From the NCBI RefSeq assembly GCF_031010195.1, contig NZ_JAUAMC010000007.1, positions 62,001 through 126,000 on the forward strand: a stretch of 64,000 bases of DNA, given 5' to 3'. Both the position numbers and the translations under genes were made by a program. The notes beneath the pieces were generated by a model, which was not told where the DNA came from, did not search any database, and saw only the letters and a list, made by a program, of their open reading frames with translations. Shown one piece after another: positions 7,134 to 14,626 of the stretch. How positions within the stretch are numbered: position 1 is the stretch's first letter; every line of letters begins with the position of its first letter. The stretch comes from Halomonas sp. SpR8 (GTDB lineage Bacteria > Pseudomonadota > Gammaproteobacteria > Pseudomonadales > Halomonadaceae).

Positions 7134-7562
7134 ATGAAAGGTGAATGTCTCTGCGGAGCGGTGGCGTTTGAAATTAAGGGTGAACTACCAAACCTCTATC
7201 AATGCCACTGTTCTTTGTGTCGAAAAGCGACCGGGTCTACCGCGAACGCTGCCACATTTGTAGATGAGGATAGCTTTAGCTGGATTTCCGATCAGTCCAA
7301 TATCAGCACTTTTCAGAAGCAAACCGGTTATCGGAGTGACTTTTGTAAGCACTGCGGTAGCCCGGTTCCTAATAAGCTGAGAGACACTGGTTTGATGTGG
7401 GTCCCTGCAGGATTGCTTGGTGGATCGACGATAACTCAAGTGGCTGTTCACCTCCATTTGTCCTCATCAGCTTTATGGGCGCAAGAACCAGATAACTGCG
7501 TTCGGCTGGGGGGTGGCCCTGATAGCTTGGAGTCTCTTAACCAGGCATTGCAGCGGAAATAA
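7134..7562 (+). CDS. GFA-family (glutathione-dependent formaldehyde-activating enzyme-like) protein
   Basis: About 142 residues with the zinc-site cysteines of the GFA/CENP-V fold: Cys5 and Cys7 in CLCGAV, Cys24, Cys26 and Cys29 in CHCSLC, and CKHCGSP further on. The name comes from a Paracoccus enzyme; most members have no proven activity. I chose the ATG at 7134, preceded by GAAGGA, over the in-frame TTG at 7131. It follows the GNAT gene by 57 bases on the same strand. Confidence 0.85.
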   Translation: MKGECLCGAVAFEIKGELPNLYQCHCSLCRKATGSTANAATFVDEDSFSWISDQSNISTFQKQTGYRSDFCKHCGSPVPNKLRDTGLMWVPAGLLGGSTITQVAVHLHLSSSALWAQEPDNCVRLGGGPDSLESLNQALQRK

Positions 7563-7712
7563 GGTCAACCCGAAGCTTGTAAGGAAGTAGATAGAAGCCT
7601 ATGAACGCCTAGGCGTTAAGATGAGTTACGGAGAAGTGGTCAAAAATGGGTTAAGAACCGATCCCAAGTGGATAGAGGCGTGCCGTAGTGACTGTGCGGG
7701 GACTGCTATTTT

Positions 7713-7952
7713 TCAGTGCTGGCGTCGCAGGTATTTTAGAATAGCCCGGATAAACTCTCGCTTCGCTTGCTGCTGATCCCGGCGGACTTGTTCAATATCG
7801 ATGCCCCCCAGCCCATCTTGGTATCTAATTGGGATGACTCCAGTGTTGTCAATGATCCCTTTTTCCAAGCCTTCGTTATTCTGGCGAGGGGGCGAACCGA
7901 CGCCGTTAAAGTATTGCTCTTCTTTTGAATCCATCATATCTCTGACTTCCAT
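7713..7952 (-). CDS. Hypothetical small protein
   Basis: A 79-codon open frame divergent from the LysR gene. The product is polar with a charged amphipathic C-terminal half (IDIEQVRRDQQQAKREFIRA) that could form a helix. I do not recognise a family. Its position, start to start with a regulator across a 100-bp gap, makes it a plausible gene, but coding evidence is only the open frame. Confidence 0.35.
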   Translation of the reverse strand: MEVRDMMDSKEEQYFNGVGSPPRQNNEGLEKGIIDNTGVIPIRYQDGLGGIDIEQVRRDQQQAKREFIRAILKYLRRQH

Positions 7953-8055
7953 AACGCCGCCCTGGGTATCAGGACGCTCCGGTTATCTCGGTGCATCATG
8001 GATATGCTAGTATTGTTTTATTATGCAAGATATTCCATAAAAATGAGTAAAGACT

Positions 8056-9015
8056 TTGCAAAAACGAACAGTGAGAGCGCGTGAGCGAGTCTCTACCACT
8101 GCCCAGAAAATACGTAGTCATCTAGCATGGAACGACTTTGAAATTATCCTTGCCATCGCGACCGCAGGCTCACTTTCTGGAGCCTCGCGAGCTCTGGGGG
8201 TCAGTCATGCAACTGTTTTCCGGCGACTGGGTGAAGTTGAGCAGCGCTTGGGGGTAACGCTTTTTGAAAGAAACCGTACGGGTTACCAGCCCACGCTGGC
8301 AGGGGAGGAACTCGCCGATACGGCTAAGATTATGGATGAGGCCGCTCTTGCTGCCGAACGTAAAGTCGCAGGTCGTGACCTCGAGCCGAGTGGGGAAATT
8401 TATACCACCACAACGGACTCCTTGCTGATGGGATTGTTGGCACCTTTATTCACGCAATTTCGTCATCAATATCCAGCCATAATGCTGGACGTGGCTATCT
8501 CAAACCAGTTGTTCAACCTGACTCGCCGGGAAGCGGACGTCGCGATTCGTCCCTCCAATCTTCCGCCTGAAAACTTGATCGGTCGACGACTGACCACAAT
8601 TGGCCAGGCTGTCTATGGGCATCGCAGCCTCGGTCTAAACCCAGGAGCCTCTATTGAGAGCCTTACTAGCCAACCTTGGATTGGTGCAGGGCCACGATTA
8701 CAGGATTCAGCGCTAGACCAGTGGATGGACAAAAATGAGCTGAAGGCGGCCTGTGTCTACCGTGTGGATACCTTGGTCAGCATACTTAGTGCGATACATG
8801 CGCGCATGGGGTTAGCCGTCCTGCCGTGCTATTTAGCGGATGAAGATCCGGATATTATTCAGCTCAGCGACCCTATCCCCGAATTGGAATACGGGCTGTG
8901 GTTTTTGATGCACCCAGACCTGAGAGGCGTGGTGAAGATTCACGCTTTAAAAGACTTTTTGACAGAAGCGATTCAAGCACAGAAACAGCGTCTCGCTGGG
9001 CCTCTGTTGGGCTAG
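8056..9015 (+). CDS. LysR-family transcriptional regulator
   Basis: About 300-319 residues: a winged helix-turn-helix (AIATAGSLSGASRALGVSHA, FRRLGEVEQRLGVTLFER) followed by a periplasmic-binding-protein-like effector domain. The usual similarity starts at WNDFEIILAIATAG, so the roughly 25 residues before it depend on which start is used; the frame opens at a TTG at 8056 and a GTG at 8071 is an alternative. The possible target is the divergent small gene at 7713-7952 or something outside. The co-inducer cannot be inferred. Confidence 0.85.
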   Translation: MQKRTVRARERVSTTAQKIRSHLAWNDFEIILAIATAGSLSGASRALGVSHATVFRRLGEVEQRLGVTLFERNRTGYQPTLAGEELADTAKIMDEAALAAERKVAGRDLEPSGEIYTTTTDSLLMGLLAPLFTQFRHQYPAIMLDVAISNQLFNLTRREADVAIRPSNLPPENLIGRRLTTIGQAVYGHRSLGLNPGASIESLTSQPWIGAGPRLQDSALDQWMDKNELKAACVYRVDTLVSILSAIHARMGLAVLPCYLADEDPDIIQLSDPIPELEYGLWFLMHPDLRGVVKIHALKDFLTEAIQAQKQRLAGPLLG

Positions 9016-9308
9016 CCTGTGTCATGATCTTCTAATTAGGCGCTCCACTGCGGGCACCGCTAATGAAAGCGAAAAATGGCCATCCGAAAGGGCACAGTCC
9101 TGGGCTATAATGGCATGGCCTTGCGGGGCATATGCTTTAAGCAGGTTCAGCATGATTCAAACGGTGTGGCACGATCCTCTTTCAGTTATTCAGTGGCCTG
9201 ACGATGACGACCAAGAGTCGAAAAATCGTTTATCGCCAAATAAGTAAATGTGCTGACTTACTTATTAATTTTTATTATTTATTTTCAGTTGATAAAAGGT
9301 TGTTAGTA

Positions 9309-9731
9309 ATGATTAATACCAAAATATACAAAGCGGTTTACGAACTCGCTGAAAAGCTTATGAAGGCTGCCGATAAAGAGGATAGAGAAGCTTTTGATGC
9401 GCTCTATGCGCAGTTGGAAGCTATTTGCACCGAGAACGAAAATACTGATAAAGATCACCCTGAGCAGTGGGAAACGCTCGCGGACTTTACGGAAGAGCTG
9501 GATGAGGCGCTGGCTGTCTACGAAAAAGCCCTCGAAAAAGCCGTCGCGATCAATTCGAAAGACCATATGTCATCCATTGCATTTTCCATGGCAACCCTGC
9601 AAGTTGAGCTGGGCCAGACCGACGCGGCAATCAGCAATCTTCAAAATGCTCAAACCACTGCCAACAAAATTGAAGATAGTGAGCTTAAAGAAGAAATTGA
9701 TAAGCTGCTTGAAAAGCTGACGGCAGGCTAG
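9309..9731 (+). CDS. Tetratricopeptide-repeat (TPR) protein
   Basis: 140 residues, strongly acidic and almost all helical. The pattern of paired helices (YKAVYELAEKLMKAADKEDR, LDEALAVYEKALEKAVAIN, LQVELGQTDAAISNLQNAQ) is typical of TPR units, which mediate protein contacts. The ATG at 9309 starts the conserved part; the in-frame upstream extension is rich in hydrophobic residues and lacks a start signal. No partner is evident. A cytosolic scaffold-like role is the most that can be said. Confidence 0.75.
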   Translation: MINTKIYKAVYELAEKLMKAADKEDREAFDALYAQLEAICTENENTDKDHPEQWETLADFTEELDEALAVYEKALEKAVAINSKDHMSSIAFSMATLQVELGQTDAAISNLQNAQTTANKIEDSELKEEIDKLLEKLTAG

Positions 9732-9826
9732 GCATGTTACGTTGCTGATTTTACGACTATTCGCGATAGACGCAGATGTATATAAAGCCTGATTGTGCTG
9801 GGTTTGCCTAAGACTAGGAGTTTATT

Positions 9827-10312
9827 TTGACCAATAACGATATTTTTCGCCGCATCCGTTACACCTTTGATTTAAAAGACAGCACCATCGTGGATATCTT
9901 CGCCTTGGCTGAGGTTAGTGTGACTCAGCAGCAGGTCACTGCTTGGCTGAAAAAGGATGAAGACGACGCCTTTGTTCCTATGAAAAATAAAGAGTTTGCG
10001 TCGTTTCTGAATGGGTTTATTAGCTTTAAGCGTGGCAAGCGCGAAGGCCCTCAGCCCGCGCCAGAATCGCAGCTTAACAACAATATGGTGTTCCAGAAGC
10101 TGCGTATTGCGCTGAATTTAAAGGCTGAAGATATTCTGGCGGCTTTTGACCTGGCTGGATTCAAGCTAAGCAACCATGAGTTAAGTGCGTTTTTCCGCAA
10201 GCCGAGCCACAAGAATTATCGCGAGTGCAAAGATCAGGTGTTGCGCAATTTTTTGCTCGGTATTCAGCTTCAATTGCGGCCTAATCAGGACGTTTCAAGC
10301 GCTGAGTCCTGA
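9827..10312 (+). CDS. yehS: DUF1456 family protein, YehS-like
   Basis: 161 residues with two copies of the DUF1456 unit: NDIFRRIRYTFDLKDSTIVDI at the N-terminus and NMVFQKLRIALNLKAEDILA in the second half, each followed by an AWLKK- or AFFRK-containing strand. The function is unknown in all organisms. The start is the TTG at 9827, six bases after TAGGAG; no ATG lies near the conserved N-terminus. Confidence 0.88.
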   Translation: MTNNDIFRRIRYTFDLKDSTIVDIFALAEVSVTQQQVTAWLKKDEDDAFVPMKNKEFASFLNGFISFKRGKREGPQPAPESQLNNNMVFQKLRIALNLKAEDILAAFDLAGFKLSNHELSAFFRKPSHKNYRECKDQVLRNFLLGIQLQLRPNQDVSSAES

Positions 10313-10441
10313 GTTCATAGCCTGAATTCATATAACAGCTGCGGCATTTTTTATCATAGGGGAGAGGCCAATTTTGGTTTCGGTGGGACGTTTTAATAGC
10401 CATCGAATCAGGCATTATTGGCTGTTTAGCAGGAGAGTGTG

Positions 10442-10885
10442 ATGTCTATTGATCCAATGGCCGTATGGGCGAATATGACATTGAAAGTCTGGCCTGAACG
10501 CTACTGGATGCTGGATCTTAGCGATACATCTGCTCAAGATGTGGCTAACGTGTTCGTGGCCAGCGATGCTCGGTACAGTTGTTTAATTCGCGATCAGTCC
10601 GGTGTATCAGCGATTGTCGAAGAGGCTGCTGTCGAACGCTTAAAAACTCAGGTCTCGATAAGAGGTAGTTTCGGCCCGTTTCGAGTTGTATCAACAGATG
10701 GCGAGCTTCCTTTCGATGTGATTGGTTTCCTTGGCCCTGTTTTGCGAGCGCTAAATGAACAAGGCATTAAGGCTGGCCCGCAGTGTGGTGCAGTATTTGA
10801 TCACCTGTTTATTTATGAACGGGACGTTAAGAGAGCGGTGGCTCTTCTAGAGGGTTTCATTAATCAGGCTAGGGAGAGTCACTGA
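10442..10885 (+). CDS. ACT-domain protein (CASTOR/ACT_7-like)
   Basis: About 147 residues. The N-terminal half (LKVWPERYWMLDL, then SCLIRDQSGVSAIVEE) and the second half (VIGFLGPVLRALNEQGIKA, DHLFIYERDVKRAVALLEG) look like two tandem ACT-type ligand-binding units, as in stand-alone ACT_7 proteins related to amino-acid sensors. It would bind a small ligand such as an amino acid. AGGAG lies six bases before the chosen ATG; an in-frame GTG is one codon upstream. Confidence 0.75.
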   Translation: MSIDPMAVWANMTLKVWPERYWMLDLSDTSAQDVANVFVASDARYSCLIRDQSGVSAIVEEAAVERLKTQVSIRGSFGPFRVVSTDGELPFDVIGFLGPVLRALNEQGIKAGPQCGAVFDHLFIYERDVKRAVALLEGFINQARESH

Positions 10886-10949
10886 GTTGCTCTGGTAAGG
10901 CGCTTAACAGGGCATTTGATGACTGTTAGCTTGGCTGTAGGCATGAACT

Positions 10950-11507
10950 GTGACTAGACTCCCAGATTTCGCTACTCACTACTATTTGCGAGAGACAGGC
11001 CCGTTTCGGAGTCTCTCAGAGCTTCCTGCGGGCTCGGAAAATCCTGTATTCCTTGACCTCCTTACTCGTCATCAGCGTGATCCTCGCTACCGGCGGCGCT
11101 ACGGTAGGAACTACATAGGATTCCGGCGTGAGGTTGAGGCGCGGCTGCGTGAACTCTTCGTTGTGCGTGGAGGTAAGCCGCGCCGCGATCATCCCTTTTA
11201 TCTGGTGCTTGGAGAATCCCCTTGGTTTCGCAATCTGAACGCGGATCAACGTGAGCTTAGAATCCCTCTCTCGGCGCTTGATTCCGAAGTAACGTCTTTG
11301 ACTTACCCAGATAGCTTTATTGCGCTAACCCGAGACGACAAGCCTTACTACAATCAAGTGTTTCTGCTTAGCGAGGTGAGTCGGCTCGTTACACGCTTCG
11401 GTATTCCTGCCAATGATCACTTGATTCCTTACGAGCGCTACTGGGAAACTGATTTTGAGCTCTATATCGAGGTGCAGCTTTGGGACACTCCACCCATAAT
11501 CAATTGA
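10950..11507 (+). CDS. Conserved protein of unknown function (HYYL...LTYPDSF family)
   Basis: 185 residues beginning at a GTG. I recognise the pattern of an uncharacterised bacterial family: LPDFATHYYL at the start, RRRYGRNYIGFRREVEARL, HPFYLVLGESPWF in the middle, EVTSLTYPDSF, and a C-terminal FELYIEVQLWD. There are no obvious catalytic motifs, signal peptide or membrane segments, so it is probably cytosolic. Parts of a second, decayed copy lie at 1879-1967 and 3456-3475, which implies duplication within this region. Confidence 0.6.
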   Translation: MTRLPDFATHYYLRETGPFRSLSELPAGSENPVFLDLLTRHQRDPRYRRRYGRNYIGFRREVEARLRELFVVRGGKPRRDHPFYLVLGESPWFRNLNADQRELRIPLSALDSEVTSLTYPDSFIALTRDDKPYYNQVFLLSEVSRLVTRFGIPANDHLIPYERYWETDFELYIEVQLWDTPPIIN

Positions 11508-11551
11508 ACCGGAGACGTTGCGAGAGACGCTTTCGCAGGCTTATGGTGTAG

Positions 11552-11662
11552 TTGGTTGTGTTCGGAAAGATCGCACATCGCTTATTGAATCAGCTTGGTA
11601 TCGAGTCATCTCAGTTCATCGAAGCCTCTTATGTTGATTTGTTTGAAGAAACGGGGAGCTAA
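11552..11662 (+). pseudogene. Possible C-terminal gene remnant
   Basis: A 36-codon open stretch ends at the TAA at 11660-11662. It encodes a protein-like segment (FGKIAHRLLNQLGIESSQFI, then VDLFEETGS) without any start codon or ribosome-binding site. It may be the tail of a lost gene; no family is recognised. Confidence 0.2.
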
Positions 11663-11704
11663 TCATTTATTCTACAGGCGCTAAGCAAGAAGTCGCGAAG
11701 GTCA

Positions 11705-12104
11705 ATGAATTCAGATGTTAAGGCAGCGGCTATGGGAATCGAAGCGGATCTGATAGAAAAAGAAAGGGCATTGCTCAGCTTTGATGCGCGCAGCTCACCG
11801 GAGATACTGCGCTCTTTGCTATCTCCGGAATTTTTGGAGATCGGAGCATCAGGCGATTTTTTCGGGTTAGATAGTGTTCTTGATAGTTTGCCGTTCGAGT
11901 CTTCGTGGTCGGCTGTATCCCAGGACTTTGAATACAGGAGATTGAGCTCTGATCTCATTCAGCTCTTTTACCGAGTTGTGATTAGTCGTCAAAGCGGCTT
12001 AATGAAAAGCTATTCTCGGCGAACGTCAATATGGCGGAAAGAGGGAATGGAAAATGATTTACAACCAAGGCACAGCTATTTCTCCTTTTGACCTTCAGTC
12101 TTAA
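11705..12104 (+). pseudogene. DUF4440 (NTF2-like) protein, frameshifted near its C-terminus
   Basis: The first ~115 codons encode a DUF4440 protein: IEKERALLSFDARSSPEILR, LLSPEFLEIGASGDFFG and YSRRTSIWRKEG. In intact members the next residues are a W-x-M/L-x-x-x-Q-G-T strand. In this frame it becomes unrelated sequence with a stop at 12091, but the +1 frame from about 12048 reads WKMIYNQGTAISPF and stops at 12104. So a single small indel near 12041-12048 has broken the last strand. The truncated product might still fold but would lack its final strand. Confidence 0.75.
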
Positions 12105-12172
12105 TTCGTCGATCCCGCGAGCGTTACACCTTTCAGTTTTTCAAATTGAAAAAAACGATAGGATATGAATAT

Positions 12173-12625
12173 ATGGAACTTGCGAGCGTAGATAAAGAAA
12201 ATATCGATGACCTTTTTAGCTTAAATGCCAAGCTTGCCGAATCCGAAAATCAAAGATACCTGTTTACTGCTGATAGACAAAGTTACGCTGACGCTTTTTT
12301 GGCCACTACGCCTGCTTGTTTTGGATTCTTGGCTTATCAAGACAACCAGCCCATTGGTTTCTATATTTATAACTTTAAGTTTGCGAGTTACATCGCTTCA
12401 CGTGTTCTTTATGTTGAAGATCTGTATTTAATCGATGGCTTTGATACTGAAGAAAATAAAAAATTACTTCTGCAACATGCTGTGAGCATATCACAATCTG
12501 AAAATTGCTGTAGAGTCGAGATGCGCGTTCTTAAAGAGGTTAATTTTGGGTATGGTCTTATAAAAAGCTTCGGCTTCAGTGAGATCAAAAAATGGGATGT
12601 CTATCGACTAGACCTTGAACCCTAA
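12173..12625 (+). CDS. GNAT-family N-acetyltransferase
   Basis: About 150 residues with GNAT features: an N-terminal helix pair, FGFLAYQDNQPIGFYIYNF, and the acetyl-CoA region SRVLYVEDLYLIDGFDTEEN like that in diamine acetyltransferases, ending with GYGLIKSFGFSEIKKWDVYR. The canonical glycine-rich loop is weak (D-T-E-E-N-K), as in some diverged members. The ATG at 12173 has AGGA upstream; an in-frame TTG at 12146 is possible. The base composition is more AT-rich than its neighbours, which fits acquired DNA. Confidence 0.7.
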   Translation: MELASVDKENIDDLFSLNAKLAESENQRYLFTADRQSYADAFLATTPACFGFLAYQDNQPIGFYIYNFKFASYIASRVLYVEDLYLIDGFDTEENKKLLLQHAVSISQSENCCRVEMRVLKEVNFGYGLIKSFGFSEIKKWDVYRLDLEP

Positions 12626-12647
12626 TAGCATAGATGTGGAGCCTGTA

Positions 12648-13115
12648 ATGAAATCAACCGTAGAAGAGCATATCTCCTCATTGGGTTTGGAATTACCCGT
12701 CGTTACCACGCCAAGGGGCAACTTTCGTTCCTATGTCATTTCGAACAATATGCTCTATCTGTCAGGTAAGGGCGCTCCGCTGCGAGAAGAGGGAGAGAAT
12801 GTCCCAAAAGTGGGGCAGGAAGTGACTGTTGAGCAGGCTCGGGCCTACGCTCAAGAGGTTGGCCTGTATCTCCTCGCACTCATCAAAGAAGCTCTGGGAG
12901 ACTTTGATCGGGTTCAACGTGTTGTGAAGATGTTTGGTATGGTCAATGCTGATCCCAACTTTACTTCCCACACTGAAGTCATCAACGGTTGTTCCGATCT
13001 GTTTGTTACTGTGCTTGGTGAGCGCGGTGAGCATGCACGCTCTGCCATTGGTGTTGGATCACTACCGAAAGGGTTTGCTGTGGAAATTGAAGCCATCGTT
13101 GAGTTTTCAGGATAA
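12648..13115 (+). CDS. RidA/YjgF-family protein (longer, YoaB/TdcF-like variant)
   Basis: 155 residues of the RidA superfamily: LYLSGKGAP, TVEQARAYAQEVGLYLLAL, DFDRVQRVVKMFGMVN, then GERGEHARSAIGVGSLPKGF and AVEIEAIVEF. RidA proper deaminates reactive enamines using an Arg and a Glu in the R-x-x-x-G...E-E region; here the AR-S-A-I-G-V segment supplies the Arg. The longer N-terminus places it outside the classical RidA group. GGAG precedes the ATG at 12648. It overlaps no neighbour but follows the GNAT gene by 22 bases. Confidence 0.85.
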   Translation: MKSTVEEHISSLGLELPVVTTPRGNFRSYVISNNMLYLSGKGAPLREEGENVPKVGQEVTVEQARAYAQEVGLYLLALIKEALGDFDRVQRVVKMFGMVNADPNFTSHTEVINGCSDLFVTVLGERGEHARSAIGVGSLPKGFAVEIEAIVEFSG

Positions 13116-13179
13116 GCCCCCTGGCAATCGATTGTGTTCGGGACTAGCGCTTGCCGTGAACATCATCAACAAGGAGGAA

Positions 13180-13734
13180 ATGGTGCAAACTTGCGAAACG
13201 GAAAGGCTATTTATACGGACATTATCCCTAGATGATGTTCCCGAGCTGACCACCATCCTCAGCGATCCTGAGGTGATGAAATACTCGATCCGTGGCGTTT
13301 GCGATGAAGCGGCGACCCGGCGGTTTATTGAATGGTGTTTGAAGAGCTATGCCTCTCACAGTATCGGGCCGTTGGCATTAGTAGAAAAGGTTTCCGGTAA
13401 GCTTATCGGCTTTTGCGGTGTCGGTACCGAAGAGGTAAATGGCGTTGAGGAGATCGGTTTAGGGTATCGGCTAGCCAAACAGTACTGGAGCAAAGGTCTG
13501 GCGTCTGAAGCAGTGCAAGCGGTGCTCAATGATGCATTTAGTCAAAAGCAGCTATCGTCGGTGGTGGCGATTATTGAGCCTGAAAATATTGCGTCACTTA
13601 AGGTCGCAGAAAAAGCAGGGTTTGCGACATTCAATACTCTTGAATTTCATGGCCGTCCAGTCAGGCTATACCGGTTAACGTCACAGCAGTGGAGTACACC
13701 ACAAAACTATGCTGTTATCGCGACCAGTATTTGA
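13180..13734 (+). CDS. GNAT-family N-acetyltransferase (RimJ/RimL type)
   Basis: 184 residues: TERLFIRTLSLDDVPELTTI at the N-terminus, GKLIGFCGVG, EIGLGYRLAKQYWSKGLASE (acetyl-CoA loop) and ENIASLKVAEKAGF, all classic RimJ/RimL GNAT marks. A near-perfect AAGGAGGAA lies immediately before ATG 13180, and the next codon is GTG at 13183, which has better spacing; either could be used. The frame is open much further upstream, but that part overlaps the RidA gene and is not coding. Substrate unknown. Confidence 0.85.
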   Translation: MVQTCETERLFIRTLSLDDVPELTTILSDPEVMKYSIRGVCDEAATRRFIEWCLKSYASHSIGPLALVEKVSGKLIGFCGVGTEEVNGVEEIGLGYRLAKQYWSKGLASEAVQAVLNDAFSQKQLSSVVAIIEPENIASLKVAEKAGFATFNTLEFHGRPVRLYRLTSQQWSTPQNYAVIATSI

Positions 13735-13812
13735 TAGTTATGCAGGACACTGAAGGCGAAGAGCTAACGTCATTAATATTGCTTAGAGAAATTGCCACTT
13801 AACCTCTCTTAC

Positions 13813-13841
13813 AGCCGCTGGGTAGCTAAACCCCAGCGGCT
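13813..13841. terminator. Hairpin between convergent genes
   Basis: A perfect 10-bp stem (AGCCGCTGGG / CCCAGCGGCT) with a 9-nt loop lies between the stops of the plus-strand GNAT gene and the minus-strand small membrane protein. No strong T-run follows on either strand, but position and stability favour a transcription end. Confidence 0.6.
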
Positions 13842-13866
13842 ATATCAACGTCGAATGTTGAATTAA

Positions 13867-14070
13867 TTAAGAACACTTCCCACCAGTACTTTTCATGCTA
13901 ATTACATAAATAATAAACATGATCAGCGACCCCATTACAAAACACCAGACGCCTACAGTTGCATAGATCGCAAAAGCGGGAAGAAATAAAAGGCTGCCAA
14001 AGAAGAATAAGCTTGATAAGAGACCGAGCAGGTTGGGTAGCTGTTGACGCTGGGTTGTCTCACTGTTCAT
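13867..14070 (-). CDS. Small two-helix membrane protein, YrhK-like
   Basis: 67 residues with two hydrophobic helices (LLGLLSSLFFFGSLLFLPAF and VWCFVMGSLIMFIIYVISM). The repeated GSLLFL / GSLIMF pattern resembles the YrhK domain, a membrane module of unknown function. It is last in a minus-strand run after the AraC and CMD genes, 45 bases downstream of CMD, and is likely co-transcribed. Confidence 0.55.
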   Translation of the reverse strand: MNSETTQRQQLPNLLGLLSSLFFFGSLLFLPAFAIYATVGVWCFVMGSLIMFIIYVISMKSTGGKCS

Positions 14071-14115
14071 TTTATTTCCTTATCTGCAATTTTACTTTCA
14101 AGTGCTTCACCGGGT

Positions 14116-14571
14116 TTAAATACTGATGTCGGGGGCAAACTGAAAGCCCACCGATATCCGATTCCAGCTGTTGATTTGAACAATGATGGCGGTGAGGTCA
14201 ATCAGCCCTTGCTCGCCAAACGCATCTAGTGCGTTTTGATAGTCGCTGTCACTCACAGTTTGCTGGCTGACAAGTGTGAGTGCTTCTGCCCAGACGAGTG
14301 CGGCGCGCTCTTGTGTGCTGAAGCAGGGAGCTTCACGCCACGCAGGCAATACGTCCAGGCGAACCTGGTGCTCGCCATCGTCTCTGGCCTCTTGCGAATG
14401 CATGTGCTGACAAAAGCAGCAGTGATTAATTTGCGAAACACGCAGGTTGACTAAGTGAATTATCGAGCGATCAACCGTTGAGTCTGAGGCAACGTTGCCT
14501 AATGCGGTCAAGTGCTTAGCTAGGCGTGGGACAAGGCGATACACTGACTGTTGAGATATACGAGTAGACAT
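14116..14571 (-). CDS. Carboxymuconolactone decarboxylase (CMD/AhpD-like) family protein
   Basis: 151 residues. The CMD core is visible: VNLRVSQINHCCFCQHMHS, with Cys51 and Cys54 forming a CxxC and His58 completing the CxxCxxxH proton-relay motif, then the EARDDGE helix. AhpD-like members use the two cysteines to reduce peroxiredoxin partners, so a peroxidase or thiol-redox role is more likely than decarboxylation. The AraC regulator directly upstream in the same direction is its likely controller. The leader contains a strong hairpin that overlaps the ribosome-binding site (listed separately). Confidence 0.85.
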   Translation of the reverse strand: MSTRISQQSVYRLVPRLAKHLTALGNVASDSTVDRSIIHLVNLRVSQINHCCFCQHMHSQEARDDGEHQVRLDVLPAWREAPCFSTQERAALVWAEALTLVSQQTVSDSDYQNALDAFGEQGLIDLTAIIVQINSWNRISVGFQFAPDISI

Positions 14572-14578
14572 GTAGGAG

Positions 14579-14626
14579 ACCTCGATGAGTAAGTTGAGAG
14601 CTCAGCTTAACGTCGAGGTTTTTTTT
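14579..14626. promoter_or_regulatory. Hairpin in the CMD leader; intrinsic-terminator shape on the plus strand
   Basis: ACCTCGA (14579-14585) pairs with TCGAGGT (14613-14619), and an inner arm AAGTTGAG / CTCAGCTT adds eight more pairs. Eight T residues follow on the plus strand, the form of an intrinsic terminator, though no plus-strand gene precedes it. In the minus-strand mRNA the same stem would hold the GAGG that lies eight bases before the CMD start codon, so it could mask translation initiation. Both readings are inference from sequence. Confidence 0.5.

Noticed and set aside
7621..7773. Short plus-strand frame after the GFA-like gene
   Set aside because: Overlaps the minus-strand small gene, no ribosome-binding site, product not recognised. 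The 14-bp palindrome AACGCCTAGGCGTT at 7604-7617 was noted but has no assigned role.
9152..9247. 31-codon plus-strand frame with a TATAAT upstream
   Set aside because: Too short, product not recognised, and the promoter lacks a convincing -35. Could be the leader of the TPR gene.
12934..13179. N-terminal extension of the GNAT at 13180
   Set aside because: It lies in a different frame over the conserved RidA-type gene. The ribosome-binding site sits at 13171-13179.
1748..13734. Chromosomal integron or gene-cassette array
   Set aside because: No integron integrase and no repeated attC-like sites. Isolated GTTAGGC-like strings (for example near 4685) and a short IR near 10903-10927 lack the full attC layout.
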